Positions 17,620-25,684 of a stretch of 64,000 nt of DNA are shown here, one piece after another. A program made the translations under genes and the position numbers. The DNA is taken from NCBI GenBank assembly GCA_016192905.1, contig JACPTG010000001.1, forward strand, positions 545,005 through 609,004, given 5' to 3'. The notes under the pieces were generated by a model. It had not been told where the DNA came from. It saw nothing but the letters and a program-made list of their open reading frames with translations, and made no database searches. Numbering within the stretch: the first letter of the stretch is position 1; each line of letters begins with the position of its first letter. The DNA comes from Candidatus Woesearchaeota archaeon. GTDB lineage: Archaea; Nanobdellota; Nanobdellia; Woesearchaeales; UBA10216.

Positions 17620-18605
17620 CAACAATAGGAAGCCACTCAGCGCTCCAGATACTAAAAGGCGCAAAGGACGAGGGATTCGGGACAATAGCAGTCTGCGAGC
17701 GGGAGAAAAGCTGGCCATACAGGAGATTCAAGGTTGCGGACAGCATAATAGAGCTGGACAGGATGAGCAGCTTCCCTGAAACCGAAAACGAGCTGATAAA
17801 GGAGAATGCGATACTAATCCCGCACGCAAGCTTCATGAACATAATGAGCATAGGGCAGATAGAAAACCTCAAAGTGCCATACTTCGGGAACAAGAGCATA
17901 CTGAAATGGGAATCAGACAGGACACTGCAGAGGGAATGGCTCAGGAAAGCAGGGCTGACCCTGCCAGGGATATTCAAAAAGCCGGAAGACATAGACGTGC
18001 CAGCCATCGTCAAGTTCCACGGCGCAAAAGGCGGCAAGGGATTCTTCCTTGCAAAGAGCGGAGAGGAATTCCACCGCAAGATAGAGGAGCACCACGGAAA
18101 AACCTACATCATACAGGAATACATCGTAGGAGCGCCGATATACATACACTACTTCCACTCGCCGCTGGATGACGAGCTTGAGGTCATGAGCTTTGACAAG
18201 AGATACGAAAGCAACGTTGACTCAATCGGAAGGATAGCCGCAAAAGACCAGCTTGACATGGGGCTTGAAACATCCTACAACATAACAGGCAACGTGCCAA
18301 TGGTAATAAGGGAAAGCCTGCTCCCCCAGGTATTTGAAATGGGAGAAGCAGTGGTTGAGGCCTCCAGAAAAATAGAAGGCAGGGGGCTGATAGGGCCATT
18401 CAGCCTGGAGACAGTAATAACGCCTGAACTGCAATTCTACGTCTTTGAAATATCAGCAAGGATAGTTGCAGGAACAAACCCATACATAAACGGAAGCCCA
18501 TACACTGCACTAAGATACAAGGAGCCGATGAGCACAGGCAGAAGGATAGCCAGGGAGATAAGGCAGGCAATAAAAGACAGGGAGCTGCATAAGGTATTGG
18601 GATGA
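17604..18605 (+). CDS. purP: FAICAR synthetase PurP (copy 1)
   Basis: PurP is the archaeal ATP-grasp enzyme that formylates AICAR with formate and ATP, replacing the folate-dependent PurH transformylase. Family features are [20 protein letters not shown] at the N-terminus, [21 protein letters not shown], the carboxylate region [17 protein letters not shown] and [15 protein letters not shown] near the C-terminus. At 333 aa it is slightly shorter than the M. jannaschii type. It overlaps purB and the following HAD gene. It keeps the canonical motifs better than copy 2 at 19698, so it is the more likely catalytic copy. Confidence 0.92.
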   Translation: MEHRIATIGSHSALQILKGAKDEGFGTIAVCEREKSWPYRRFKVADSIIELDRMSSFPETENELIKENAILIPHASFMNIMSIGQIENLKVPYFGNKSILKWESDRTLQREWLRKAGLTLPGIFKKPEDIDVPAIVKFHGAKGGKGFFLAKSGEEFHRKIEEHHGKTYIIQEYIVGAPIYIHYFHSPLDDELEVMSFDKRYESNVDSIGRIAAKDQLDMGLETSYNITGNVPMVIRESLLPQVFEMGEAVVEASRKIEGRGLIGPFSLETVITPELQFYVFEISARIVAGTNPYINGSPYTALRYKEPMSTGRRIAREIRQAIKDRELHKVLG

Positions 18606-19264
18606 TAAAAGCCGTAATATTCGACTGCGACGGGACAGTGTATGACAACTGCGGGGCAGGCGACCTGGGTGATGTATTGGGGCTGAAAAGGGCTTATGAC
18701 GAGCTGGGAATAAATGCAGAACTTCCTTCTAAGGAAACGCTCATGAAGAAAATGGGCAGCCCATACCCTGTCTTTTTCAAAGGCATAATCCCTGATGAAA
18801 GCTTTGAGGATGCAAACCCGCTGGCAATGAAGTATGCTGTGGAAGAAGCGGTCAAACTAGTCAGGGCAGGAAAAGGGAAACTGTACCCGGGAGCTATTGA
18901 AACAATGGCTGCGCTCAGGAAGGCAGGCATAAGAATGGGCATGGCAACAAATGGCAACAAGCCATACATAAAAGCGGTTGTGGAAACATATAAGCTTGAC
19001 AGGCTGCTTGACATTTACATGTCATACCAGGAGGTTAAAGGAGACAAGGGAGATGTTGTATCAGAGGAATTGCGGCAGCTGAAAGTGCGGCCTGAAAATG
19101 CCTTAATGGTGGGCGACAGGAAATCAGACATGGAAGCAGCGCGGAAAGCAGGATGCAAGGCAATAGGAGCCACCTATGGATACGGAAGCAAGGAAGAGCT
19201 TAAAGACGCGGACTTCATGATAAGCAGGATAACCCAGCTGCCTTCACTGGTGGAAAAATGCTAA
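18602..19264 (+). CDS. HAD-superfamily hydrolase
   Basis: The second HAD protein in the purine operon has 220 residues. Motif I is [10 protein letters not shown], motif II is MATNGNK, the motif III Lys is in [13 protein letters not shown], and motif IV is [19 protein letters not shown] helical cap lies at about 20-90. Phosphoglycolate-phosphatase-like by architecture; substrate not known. An ATGA overlap with purP1 and a 7-base overlap with the downstream frame imply co-translation. It is not a close duplicate of the HAD at 14611. Confidence 0.85.
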   Translation: MIKAVIFDCDGTVYDNCGAGDLGDVLGLKRAYDELGINAELPSKETLMKKMGSPYPVFFKGIIPDESFEDANPLAMKYAVEEAVKLVRAGKGKLYPGAIETMAALRKAGIRMGMATNGNKPYIKAVVETYKLDRLLDIYMSYQEVKGDKGDVVSEELRQLKVRPENALMVGDRKSDMEAARKAGCKAIGATYGYGSKEELKDADFMISRITQLPSLVEKC

Positions 19265-19275
19265 GAGGTGCAAAG

Positions 19276-19701
19276 ATGGAAGCGTGGATAATCTACAGCC
19301 TGATAGCGCTGGTCGCATTCGGGGCAAACGTAATAGTATACAAGCTGGGATTCAACGGAGGGGTTAACCCATTTGTGGCTGCGGCACTCTACGGACTGGG
19401 AATAGTCATTGCAGCGGGCATAACGGCGGCTGTTACCAGGGCGGACATCAATGTACAGCCGCTGAACATCGCAATCCTGATAGCAGCAGGGGCGGTATTC
19501 TCAATAGGCCTCATCATGATAGGGCTTGGCGTATCCAAGAACGCTGATGTCTCCAAGATGGCGATAATATACGGCGGGAACATCATAATAACAGTCATAC
19601 TCGGAATAGTGCTGCTGAAGGAGAACAGCGGAGCGCTGTGGAAGACCATGCTTGGAATGGGGCTGGTGGCGGCAGGAATAATCGTGGTAAGCGTCAAATG
19701 A
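19276..19701 (+). CDS. EamA/DMT-type half-size transporter
   Basis: A hydrophobic protein of about 141 residues with five predicted membrane segments, starting MEAWIIYSLIALVAFGANVIVYKLGF and ending in GLVAAGIIVVS. It corresponds to one EamA half, so it would act as a dimer. The GAGGTG at 19265-19270 favours ATG 19276 over the longer frame from 19258. It overlaps purP2 (ATGA at 19698). A role exporting or importing a purine-related metabolite is possible from context only. Confidence 0.8.
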   Translation: MEAWIIYSLIALVAFGANVIVYKLGFNGGVNPFVAAALYGLGIVIAAGITAAVTRADINVQPLNIAILIAAGAVFSIGLIMIGLGVSKNADVSKMAIIYGGNIIITVILGIVLLKENSGALWKTMLGMGLVAAGIIVVSVK

Positions 19702-20822
19702 TAAGCCAAGAGCAGATAAGGAAGGTGCTGGAAGCCTACGATAGCAGCAAGCTGACAATCGGAACACTGGGCGGCCACTCTGCGCTTGACATATGCCGCG
19801 GGGCAAAGGACGAAGGGTTCAGGACACTGGTTGCGTGCCAGAAGGGCAGGGAGAAAACATACACGAAACACTACAAAAGCCGGGGCAACAAGGGAATAGT
19901 GGATGAAACCATAATCCTTGACAGGTTTGCGGACATTACAATGGAAAAAGTGCAGCAGAAGCTGCGGGAGATGAACACCCTATTTGTCCACAGCAGATAC
20001 TTCTGGGTTTACTGCGACTATGGCCAAATTGAAAATAATTTCAACGTGCCAATATTCGGAACCAGAAACATTGTCCGGGCTGAGGAAAGAGACCAGCCAA
20101 ACAACCAGTATTTTTTGCTGGCTGAAGCTGGAATAAGGACTCCAAAAAGGTTTAACAGGCCTGAAGACATAGACAGGCTGGCCATTGTAAAGGCATCTGA
20201 AGCAGCAAGAGGCTATGAACGGGCGTTCTTCTTTGTAAGCAGCTTCAAAGAGTATGCGGCCAAGGCAAAAGAGCTTGTTGAGAAAAGGACAATAACAAAG
20301 GAAGCGCTCCAAAAAGCAGTAATTGAAGAGTTTGCAGTCGGGCCGCAGGTCAACCTGAACTTCTTTTACTCTGCGCTCACTGGAGAAGTTGAGCTGCTTG
20401 GAACAGACGCAAGAAGACAGACAAACATAGACGGAATACTAAGGCTCACCTCTGAACAGCAGCTTGCAATAAAGAATTTCACGCCAAAATACATAGAAAA
20501 CGGGCACATGGCTGTTACGCTTAAAGAATCGCTGCTTGAGAAGGCATTTGAACTTGGGGAAAGATTTGTTGACGCAACCAAGAAGCACTATCCGCCGGGA
20601 ATAATCGGGCCGTTTGCACTGCAAGGAGCAGTGGTGGCTGAGGAAGGCAAGGAAGAATTCGTAATATTTGACTGCAGCCTGAGGATACCGGGAAGCCCAG
20701 GCATAAGATACACGCCTTATGGCCATTACCTGTACGGACAGGACATAAGCGTTGGAAGAAGGATAGCCATGGAGATAAAGGCTGCTGAGCAGGCTGGAAG
20801 GCTGCGGGAGATAGTTACATGA
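19698..20822 (+). CDS. PurP paralogue (copy 2)
   Basis: A second ATP-grasp protein of the PurP family, 374 aa from the overlapping ATG at 19698. It aligns by eye with copy 1: TIGTLGGHSALDICRGAKDEGF versus [20 protein letters not shown], then FVHSRYFWVY, GQIENNFNVPIFG and the C-terminal FDCSLRIPGSPG. It differs in the ATP-grasp loop (KASEAARGYERAFFF in place of [12 protein letters not shown]) and carries a longer N-terminus. PurP paralogues of unproven function are known in other archaea. It could be a specialised synthetase or a partner of copy 1. Confidence 0.88.
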   Translation: MISQEQIRKVLEAYDSSKLTIGTLGGHSALDICRGAKDEGFRTLVACQKGREKTYTKHYKSRGNKGIVDETIILDRFADITMEKVQQKLREMNTLFVHSRYFWVYCDYGQIENNFNVPIFGTRNIVRAEERDQPNNQYFLLAEAGIRTPKRFNRPEDIDRLAIVKASEAARGYERAFFFVSSFKEYAAKAKELVEKRTITKEALQKAVIEEFAVGPQVNLNFFYSALTGEVELLGTDARRQTNIDGILRLTSEQQLAIKNFTPKYIENGHMAVTLKESLLEKAFELGERFVDATKKHYPPGIIGPFALQGAVVAEEGKEEFVIFDCSLRIPGSPGIRYTPYGHYLYGQDISVGRRIAMEIKAAEQAGRLREIVT

Positions 20823-22336
20823 TACTGATAATCGACATGGGGTCGCAATACACGCATCTCATAACAAGGAGGATACGGCAGCTTAAGGTATATTCTGAAA
20901 TAATTCCATGGACAGCCCCGCTGGCCGAGATACAGGCAAAGAACCCTGAAGGGATAATACTTTCCGGCGGGCCAAGAAGCGTATTTGAAAAAAACGCCCC
21001 GACAGCGAGCAGGGAGATATTTGAGATGGGAGTTCCTGTCCTGGGAGTATGCTACGGCCACCAGCTGATAGCCCACCTTTACGGAGGCAGGGTAATCAGC
21101 AGCTCAAAAGAATACGGCAAGGAAACCCTTGCTGCCAGGCCCCTCCACCTGCTCAAGGGGCTTGGAAAGAAGGAGCAGGTATGGATGAGCCACGGCACAT
21201 CTGTGGTAGAACTTCCCAAAGAGTTTGAGGTGACTGGAAGCACTCCTGACTGCAGGATAGCGGCATACGCAGAGCCAAAGAGAAGAATATACGGGCTGCA
21301 GTTCCATCCAGAAGTGCAGCACACTTTGAATGGAGCAAAAATACTCAGCAACTTCCTTGACATATGCAAATGCAGGAGAACCTATACAGTGAAGGGCATG
21401 AGCGCAAGGCTAGTTGAGGATGCAAGAGCGGCTGTCCACAAGAAAGGGGTGATAATGGCAGTAAGCGGAGGGGTGGACAGCCTGGTTGCGGCAAGGATAC
21501 TCCAGCAGGCAACAGACAACCTGCATCTGGTATTCGTGGACAACGGGCTGATGAGAAAAGACGAGCCAGAACAGGTAAAAACAACCTTTGTGAAGCTTGG
21601 CTTCAGGAACTTCCATGCAGTGGACGCAAGCGAGCTGTTCCTCAAGCGACTTAAGGGAATCACTGAGCCAGAGGAAAAGCGCAGGATAATAGGAAAGGCA
21701 TTCATCAATGTATTTGAAGGCAAGGTAAAAGAGATTGGCAGCGGAATAGAATTCCTCGGCCAGGGCACAATCTACCCAGACAGGATAGAAAGCGCCCAGC
21801 CATCAAAGACCGCGGCAGTGATAAAAACACACCACAATGTCGGAGGGCTTCCAAAGAAGATGAAACTCAAGCTTGTTGAGCCCCTCAAAGACCTGTACAA
21901 AGATGAGGTAAGGGAACTGGGGCTTGAGCTTGGCCTTGAAAATGAGCTGCTGTACAGGCACCCATTCCCAGGACCAGGGCTTGCGGTTCGTATAATAGGG
22001 GAAGTGACCAAGGAGAAGCTGGAGCTGCTAAAGGATGCAGACCACATATTCATAGACGAGCTGAAGAAAAGCAAGCACTATGACAAAACCTGGCAGGCGT
22101 TCGCAGCACTGCTGCCAGCCAAGGCAGTTGGAGTAATGGGCGATGAAAGGACTTACGGCCACATTATAGTGCTAAGGGCAGTATCCAGCATGGACGCCAT
22201 GACAGCAGACTGGGCAAGGCTGCCAGACTGGCTGCTTGAAAAAGCCGCGAGCAGGATAGTCAGGAACGTCAAAGGAATAAACAGGGTTCTTTATGACATC
22301 ACCCAGAAGCCGCCTGCCACGATAGAGTACGAGTAA
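20819..22336 (+). CDS. guaA: GMP synthase, single-chain
   Basis: GuaA aminates XMP to GMP with glutamine. The N-terminal glutaminase has GGPRSVFE, nucleophile GVCYGHQL (Cys near residue 78) and QFHPEVQHT. The synthetase domain has the PP-loop MAVSGGVDSLVAARIL, and the C-terminal dimerisation domain reads RHPFPGPGLAVRIIGEV, ending KPPATIEYE. At 505 aa both activities are on one polypeptide, whereas many archaea split them. It is the last gene of the purine block and overlaps purP2. Confidence 0.97.
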   Translation: MILIIDMGSQYTHLITRRIRQLKVYSEIIPWTAPLAEIQAKNPEGIILSGGPRSVFEKNAPTASREIFEMGVPVLGVCYGHQLIAHLYGGRVISSSKEYGKETLAARPLHLLKGLGKKEQVWMSHGTSVVELPKEFEVTGSTPDCRIAAYAEPKRRIYGLQFHPEVQHTLNGAKILSNFLDICKCRRTYTVKGMSARLVEDARAAVHKKGVIMAVSGGVDSLVAARILQQATDNLHLVFVDNGLMRKDEPEQVKTTFVKLGFRNFHAVDASELFLKRLKGITEPEEKRRIIGKAFINVFEGKVKEIGSGIEFLGQGTIYPDRIESAQPSKTAAVIKTHHNVGGLPKKMKLKLVEPLKDLYKDEVRELGLELGLENELLYRHPFPGPGLAVRIIGEVTKEKLELLKDADHIFIDELKKSKHYDKTWQAFAALLPAKAVGVMGDERTYGHIIVLRAVSSMDAMTADWARLPDWLLEKAASRIVRNVKGINRVLYDITQKPPATIEYE

Positions 22337-22345
22337 GCCACCGAA

Positions 22346-22387
22346 AGCTTTATAACTTGGCTGTTGCAGGAAATAAAGGAGGGTGAT
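22346..22387 (+). promoter_or_regulatory. Promoter and RBS for the 22394 operon
   Basis: CTTTATAACTT at about 22348-22358 is a TATA box. GGAGGGTGAT at 22378-22387 is a strong Shine-Dalgarno site 6-7 bases before the TTG at 22394. This fixes the start of the next gene downstream of the longer frame's TTG at 22364. Confidence 0.55.
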
Positions 22388-22393
22388 ACTGGC

Positions 22394-22975
22394 TTGGGCT
22401 TTTTGAAGTTTCTAAAAAAGGGGGAGGCAAAACAGGAGGTGGCTGCCGACCACCTTGACATACCTCCGCCTCCGCAGATGGGCAGCTTTGGAACAGAGTT
22501 GCCAACCTTCCCAGGCCCGTCAATGGCTGAAAAAGGACTTGAAATACCCTCTTTTGATGCGGCACCTGCAATAGCGGAGCTTCCTGAAATCAAGCCATTC
22601 AGCTATGACGAATACGAAAAGAGCCTGAACCAGACTTCTGCAGAGCCGCAGATGGCCCGGCAGCCAATAATAGTTCCGCAGCCACCGCAGGCGGTAATGG
22701 GATCTCCTCCACAGATGCCTGCGCCAATAATGCCTGAGCTGCAAAAGCCAGAAATTGAATACAAACCTGCCAAACACGCAGGAGAAAGGGCTGTTTTCAT
22801 AGAGGCGTCCACGTACAGGGAAGTGCTTGAATACCTTGACTCTGTGCACGCCCACAAGGAATCTGAAAACAAGGCAAACGACGCCCGGGACAGTGAATAC
22901 GCAAAAATGGCAGACTGCCTTGAAGACATCCAAAGGAAGCTCATGGACATAGACGAAAAGCTGTTCGAGGTGTAA
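22394..22975 (+). CDS. Proline-rich / coiled-coil hypothetical protein
   Basis: The protein is 193 residues from the TTG at 22394 and begins with a GFLKFLKKGE basic amphipathic helix typical of archaeal membrane-surface proteins. Residues 20-130 are Pro/Gln-rich and low in order. Residues 135-193 are a charged helical segment (YLDSVHAHKESENKANDARDSE) ending IDEKLFEV. I recognise no family. It is first of four tightly packed genes of small helical proteins; a structural or membrane-associated complex is one possibility. Confidence 0.75.
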   Translation: MGFLKFLKKGEAKQEVAADHLDIPPPPQMGSFGTELPTFPGPSMAEKGLEIPSFDAAPAIAELPEIKPFSYDEYEKSLNQTSAEPQMARQPIIVPQPPQAVMGSPPQMPAPIMPELQKPEIEYKPAKHAGERAVFIEASTYREVLEYLDSVHAHKESENKANDARDSEYAKMADCLEDIQRKLMDIDEKLFEV

Positions 22976-22978
22976 AAA

Positions 22979-23203
22979 ATGAACGCTCCCATGTTTGTAA
23001 AGATAGACCGGTACAAAAAAGTGAGTTTCATCATGGACAGGCTGCACAAGAGACTGGGGGACGCAAAGGTCGTGCTGCGAAGGATAAGCGAACTGAAAAG
23101 AGCAGAGGACGAGGAAATAATAAGCTGGCAGAATGAAATATCCAAGATAGAAAGCAAAGTGGCATTCATAGAGGATGCACTTGCAAGGACAAAAGAGCAA
23201 TGA
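22979..23203 (+). CDS. Small helical hypothetical protein
   Basis: A 74-residue protein, very rich in Lys, Glu and Arg in heptad-like spacing (RYKKVSFIMDRLHKRLGD...ISKIESKVAFIEDALARTKEQ), so probably a helical hairpin or coiled coil. It starts 3 bases after the previous stop and overlaps the next gene by 4 (ATGA). Family unknown. Confidence 0.75.
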   Translation: MNAPMFVKIDRYKKVSFIMDRLHKRLGDAKVVLRRISELKRAEDEEIISWQNEISKIESKVAFIEDALARTKEQ

Positions 23204-23568
23204 ACAGCGACATTTTCTATGTGGGAATAGAGAACCCTGGCGCATTCAGAAGAAGCCTGCTTGAATGCTCAAAGGACGTCATCCACTTCCTGCAGAAATA
23301 CGAGAAGCTGAAATCAATAAAGGCGCAAAAGCACGCACATCTGACAGAACTCAAGCTGATATACCAGGACCTTGCCCACCTTATGGCAGAGCTCAGGGCA
23401 GAGATGCCAAGAGTGGAGCCTGGCAGCCTTCCAAAGCCGAAGGCAGAAACGCCAAAGAAAGAGGAAAAGCACGAAGAAACACACAAGGCACCAAAGCGGC
23501 TGACAGGAGTGGAAAAGCTTGAGGCTGAACTGGGAAGGATAGAGGAAAAGCTGAGGTCGATAAGCTAG
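23200..23568 (+). CDS. Helical hypothetical protein with charged linker
   Basis: The 122-residue protein has an N-terminal helical domain (1-70, with LLECSKDVIHFLQKYEKLKS). A Pro/Lys/Glu-rich linker covers 71-97, and a short terminal coiled coil reads GVEKLEAELGRIEEKLRSIS. It overlaps its upstream neighbour and directly abuts the next start. It is unrecognised; its coil-linker-coil layout suggests a scaffold role, which is inference. Confidence 0.75.
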   Translation: MNSDIFYVGIENPGAFRRSLLECSKDVIHFLQKYEKLKSIKAQKHAHLTELKLIYQDLAHLMAELRAEMPRVEPGSLPKPKAETPKKEEKHEETHKAPKRLTGVEKLEAELGRIEEKLRSIS

Positions 23569-23889
23569 ATGCAAAAAGTGCCCCTCCCAAGAACCTTCAT
23601 GCTGACAGGCATACTCGGGTTCATGATAACAACAGTCTACACTGCCTCAGGCAAGCTGCCGCTAAAATGGGGGGCTGCCTTTGACCTTGTATTCATCCTG
23701 ATGTTCATAGCATCAGTCCTTTCAATAACACCGCCACCGGTTGGAAAGGAGCATGGGAAGAATGACTTTCCAGAGGCGAAGACAAAGCAGGCAGGAAGAG
23801 CCGCAAAGGCCAGCAGGCGGAAAGCTACATCCAAAAAGGCCCCAAGGGCAGCAAAAAAATCAGGAAGGAAATCAGCCAAGAAAAGGTGA
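23569..23889 (+). CDS. Two-TM protein with Lys/Ala-rich histone-like tail
   Basis: The 106-residue protein has hydrophobic segments at about 8-28 and 35-54, followed by a tail of Lys, Ala, Arg and Ser repeats (KASRRKATSKKAPRAAKKSGRK) like the C-terminus of a linker histone. If the tail is cytoplasmic it could bind DNA or other polyanions at the membrane. It starts immediately after the preceding stop. Confidence 0.75.
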   Translation: MQKVPLPRTFMLTGILGFMITTVYTASGKLPLKWGAAFDLVFILMFIASVLSITPPPVGKEHGKNDFPEAKTKQAGRAAKASRRKATSKKAPRAAKKSGRKSAKKR

Positions 23890-23895
23890 TGCAGA

Positions 23896-24465
23896 ATGAA
23901 GCTGGCCACAATTGATGAAGCAACAGAATTACCTGAAACACTCGGGGCAGGCTCATCATTAGTCACAGCAACATTCCAAAGAGGCCAAAAAATACCCTTG
24001 ACACACGCCGCAGTCCTGCAGTTCCAGACGCCAGGAAGAGCGTCAATGTATAACCTAACCTTTGAAGAAGTTGGAAGGATTTTAGCAGCGCATGACACTC
24101 CATTATGGATGGAGGCCTCAAGAGACCTGCAGGCAACATATGCCTTTCAAGACTATAAGATACCAGACAACGGCCCAATCGTGGCAGTACCACAGCACAT
24201 ATTCATAAGCGCGGGAGCAGAGCCAGCAAAAATAGTCCTCACAGGGGAAAGGGCTGATCCAACATACAAAGCACTCAGGCAAAGCACGGCCAAGACAACA
24301 ATATGCTGCCCGCAGATAGTCAGGATAGATGACCGTCTTTACAGAAATGTTGACAGAGTTCAAGCTGAATTCTCAGGAACCCTGCACATAATACCTATTA
24401 CCGCAGTGCCAGAGCATCTGAAGCCGGTAAGAATAGAAACGCCATACACGGCAAGAAATTTATAG
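23896..24465 (+). CDS. Hypothetical protein
   Basis: A 189-residue soluble protein without signal peptide or membrane segment, rich in beta-forming residues (GPIVAVPQHIFISAG, PAKIVLTGERAD, GTLHIIPITAV). No family is recognised. It is 7 bases after the previous gene and likely the last member of that operon, since a TATA-like AAATTTATAG occurs at its end, ahead of the next gene. Confidence 0.7.
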   Translation: MKLATIDEATELPETLGAGSSLVTATFQRGQKIPLTHAAVLQFQTPGRASMYNLTFEEVGRILAAHDTPLWMEASRDLQATYAFQDYKIPDNGPIVAVPQHIFISAGAEPAKIVLTGERADPTYKALRQSTAKTTICCPQIVRIDDRLYRNVDRVQAEFSGTLHIIPITAVPEHLKPVRIETPYTARNL

Positions 24466-24486
24466 AGCCGCTGATTAACTTTCCCA

Positions 24487-25650
24487 ATGCCGGTTGCTGT
24501 ACAGGGGACAGGCGTAGTGGATGCTCTGGTTCTAAGCGGGCAAACAGAATTCAGATGGAAGCCACGCCCAACAATGTCCGGCGGGGTAAAAATCCAGGGA
24601 GAGCTTGAGGCAATAATTGAAGGGAAAACAAGGCCAGCATCATCAGTCCAAATCCCGGGCAACTGCACATTCCAGGGCGAGATTGAACACGCTGTCCAGC
24701 TTAACGGCCCACTATACCTGATGACCATCGGCGGACTAAAGCGATACTACAGGCAGCAGTTCCCACTGGCACAAGGGGCCATAAACATTAATTCCTGGGA
24801 CGAGGCAATGGCAAAGCTCTCAGAAGGAAGAAGCTTAATGATGCGATGGGGTTCTTTCTGGTCAACAGGCGAAGGGTTCAGCTACCGCACCTCAGACAAC
24901 AGAAGCCTAACCGAGCTTTTAGGACCAGCCGCAAAATACTGGGGACTGCCTGAAAACGAGCTGCTCCTATTAAGAGGGATTGGAAGGCTAATGGTAATAC
25001 CTGAGCCAGGAATCAGGCCGAAGTTAAGATTCAACGGCGAATTCCGGGCACCCAGCCCAGCGTACGCTTCTGTGGACGGCCAATACATCCAGGCAGAAAG
25101 CCTTGCAGTCTCAGGAACCGGCACAGCGCAGTTACGCTGCCAAATCCCGCCAACAATCAACCCGCCGGTGCAAATAAGGGCAGAATATGCTGAAATCGGA
25201 ACAGGACAGCTGAACCTGTCAAGGCTTGAGGAAGACGGCCGGACAATGACTATAAACGGATTGCACAAGGAAGACCTGGAGAATGCGGTGATTACTGCCG
25301 ATGCAAACGAAGGAAGCTCAAGCCTGAAAAGCAGATTAGCCTATGCGGCACACAAGATACTCACCGGAACAACCAAACATGAGGTAGCCAGCTATTTGGC
25401 AGCCGCCTGTGCCTTATGGATTATCGCGCCCCTTATCGGAGAGCCCCTAATATTTGTGGAAGCAGAAGCATCACTCGCAGCAGTTATTCTGGCACTCCAA
25501 GCAGCAAAACCGGCATACAGAAACCTGCGGCTTGAAGCAATGCCTCCAAAAGACCAGTGGGAAGGACTTGCGCTCACCTTTTCAGGAACCCAAGCCTCCA
25601 AATGGGTGGAGCAATTCCCGATATACTTAGACCCTGGCTTAAGAAGGTAA
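24487..25650 (+). CDS. Hypothetical protein with C-terminal membrane segments
   Basis: 387 residues. The first 260 are beta-rich with many Gly, Pro and Thr. A helical region near 280-290 is followed by hydrophobic segments at about 298-320 and 322-342 (ASYLAAACALWIIAPLIG; EASLAAVILALQAA), and a short tail ends LDPGLRR. A TATA-like element is 20-25 bases ahead of the ATG. I recognise no family; similar composition in the genes at 23896, 28616 and 37858 hints at a lineage-specific group. Confidence 0.7.
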   Translation: MPVAVQGTGVVDALVLSGQTEFRWKPRPTMSGGVKIQGELEAIIEGKTRPASSVQIPGNCTFQGEIEHAVQLNGPLYLMTIGGLKRYYRQQFPLAQGAININSWDEAMAKLSEGRSLMMRWGSFWSTGEGFSYRTSDNRSLTELLGPAAKYWGLPENELLLLRGIGRLMVIPEPGIRPKLRFNGEFRAPSPAYASVDGQYIQAESLAVSGTGTAQLRCQIPPTINPPVQIRAEYAEIGTGQLNLSRLEEDGRTMTINGLHKEDLENAVITADANEGSSSLKSRLAYAAHKILTGTTKHEVASYLAAACALWIIAPLIGEPLIFVEAEASLAAVILALQAAKPAYRNLRLEAMPPKDQWEGLALTFSGTQASKWVEQFPIYLDPGLRR

Positions 25651-25684
25651 AGCTTTTTTAAGCCACAATTATTCCCACCGCAGG

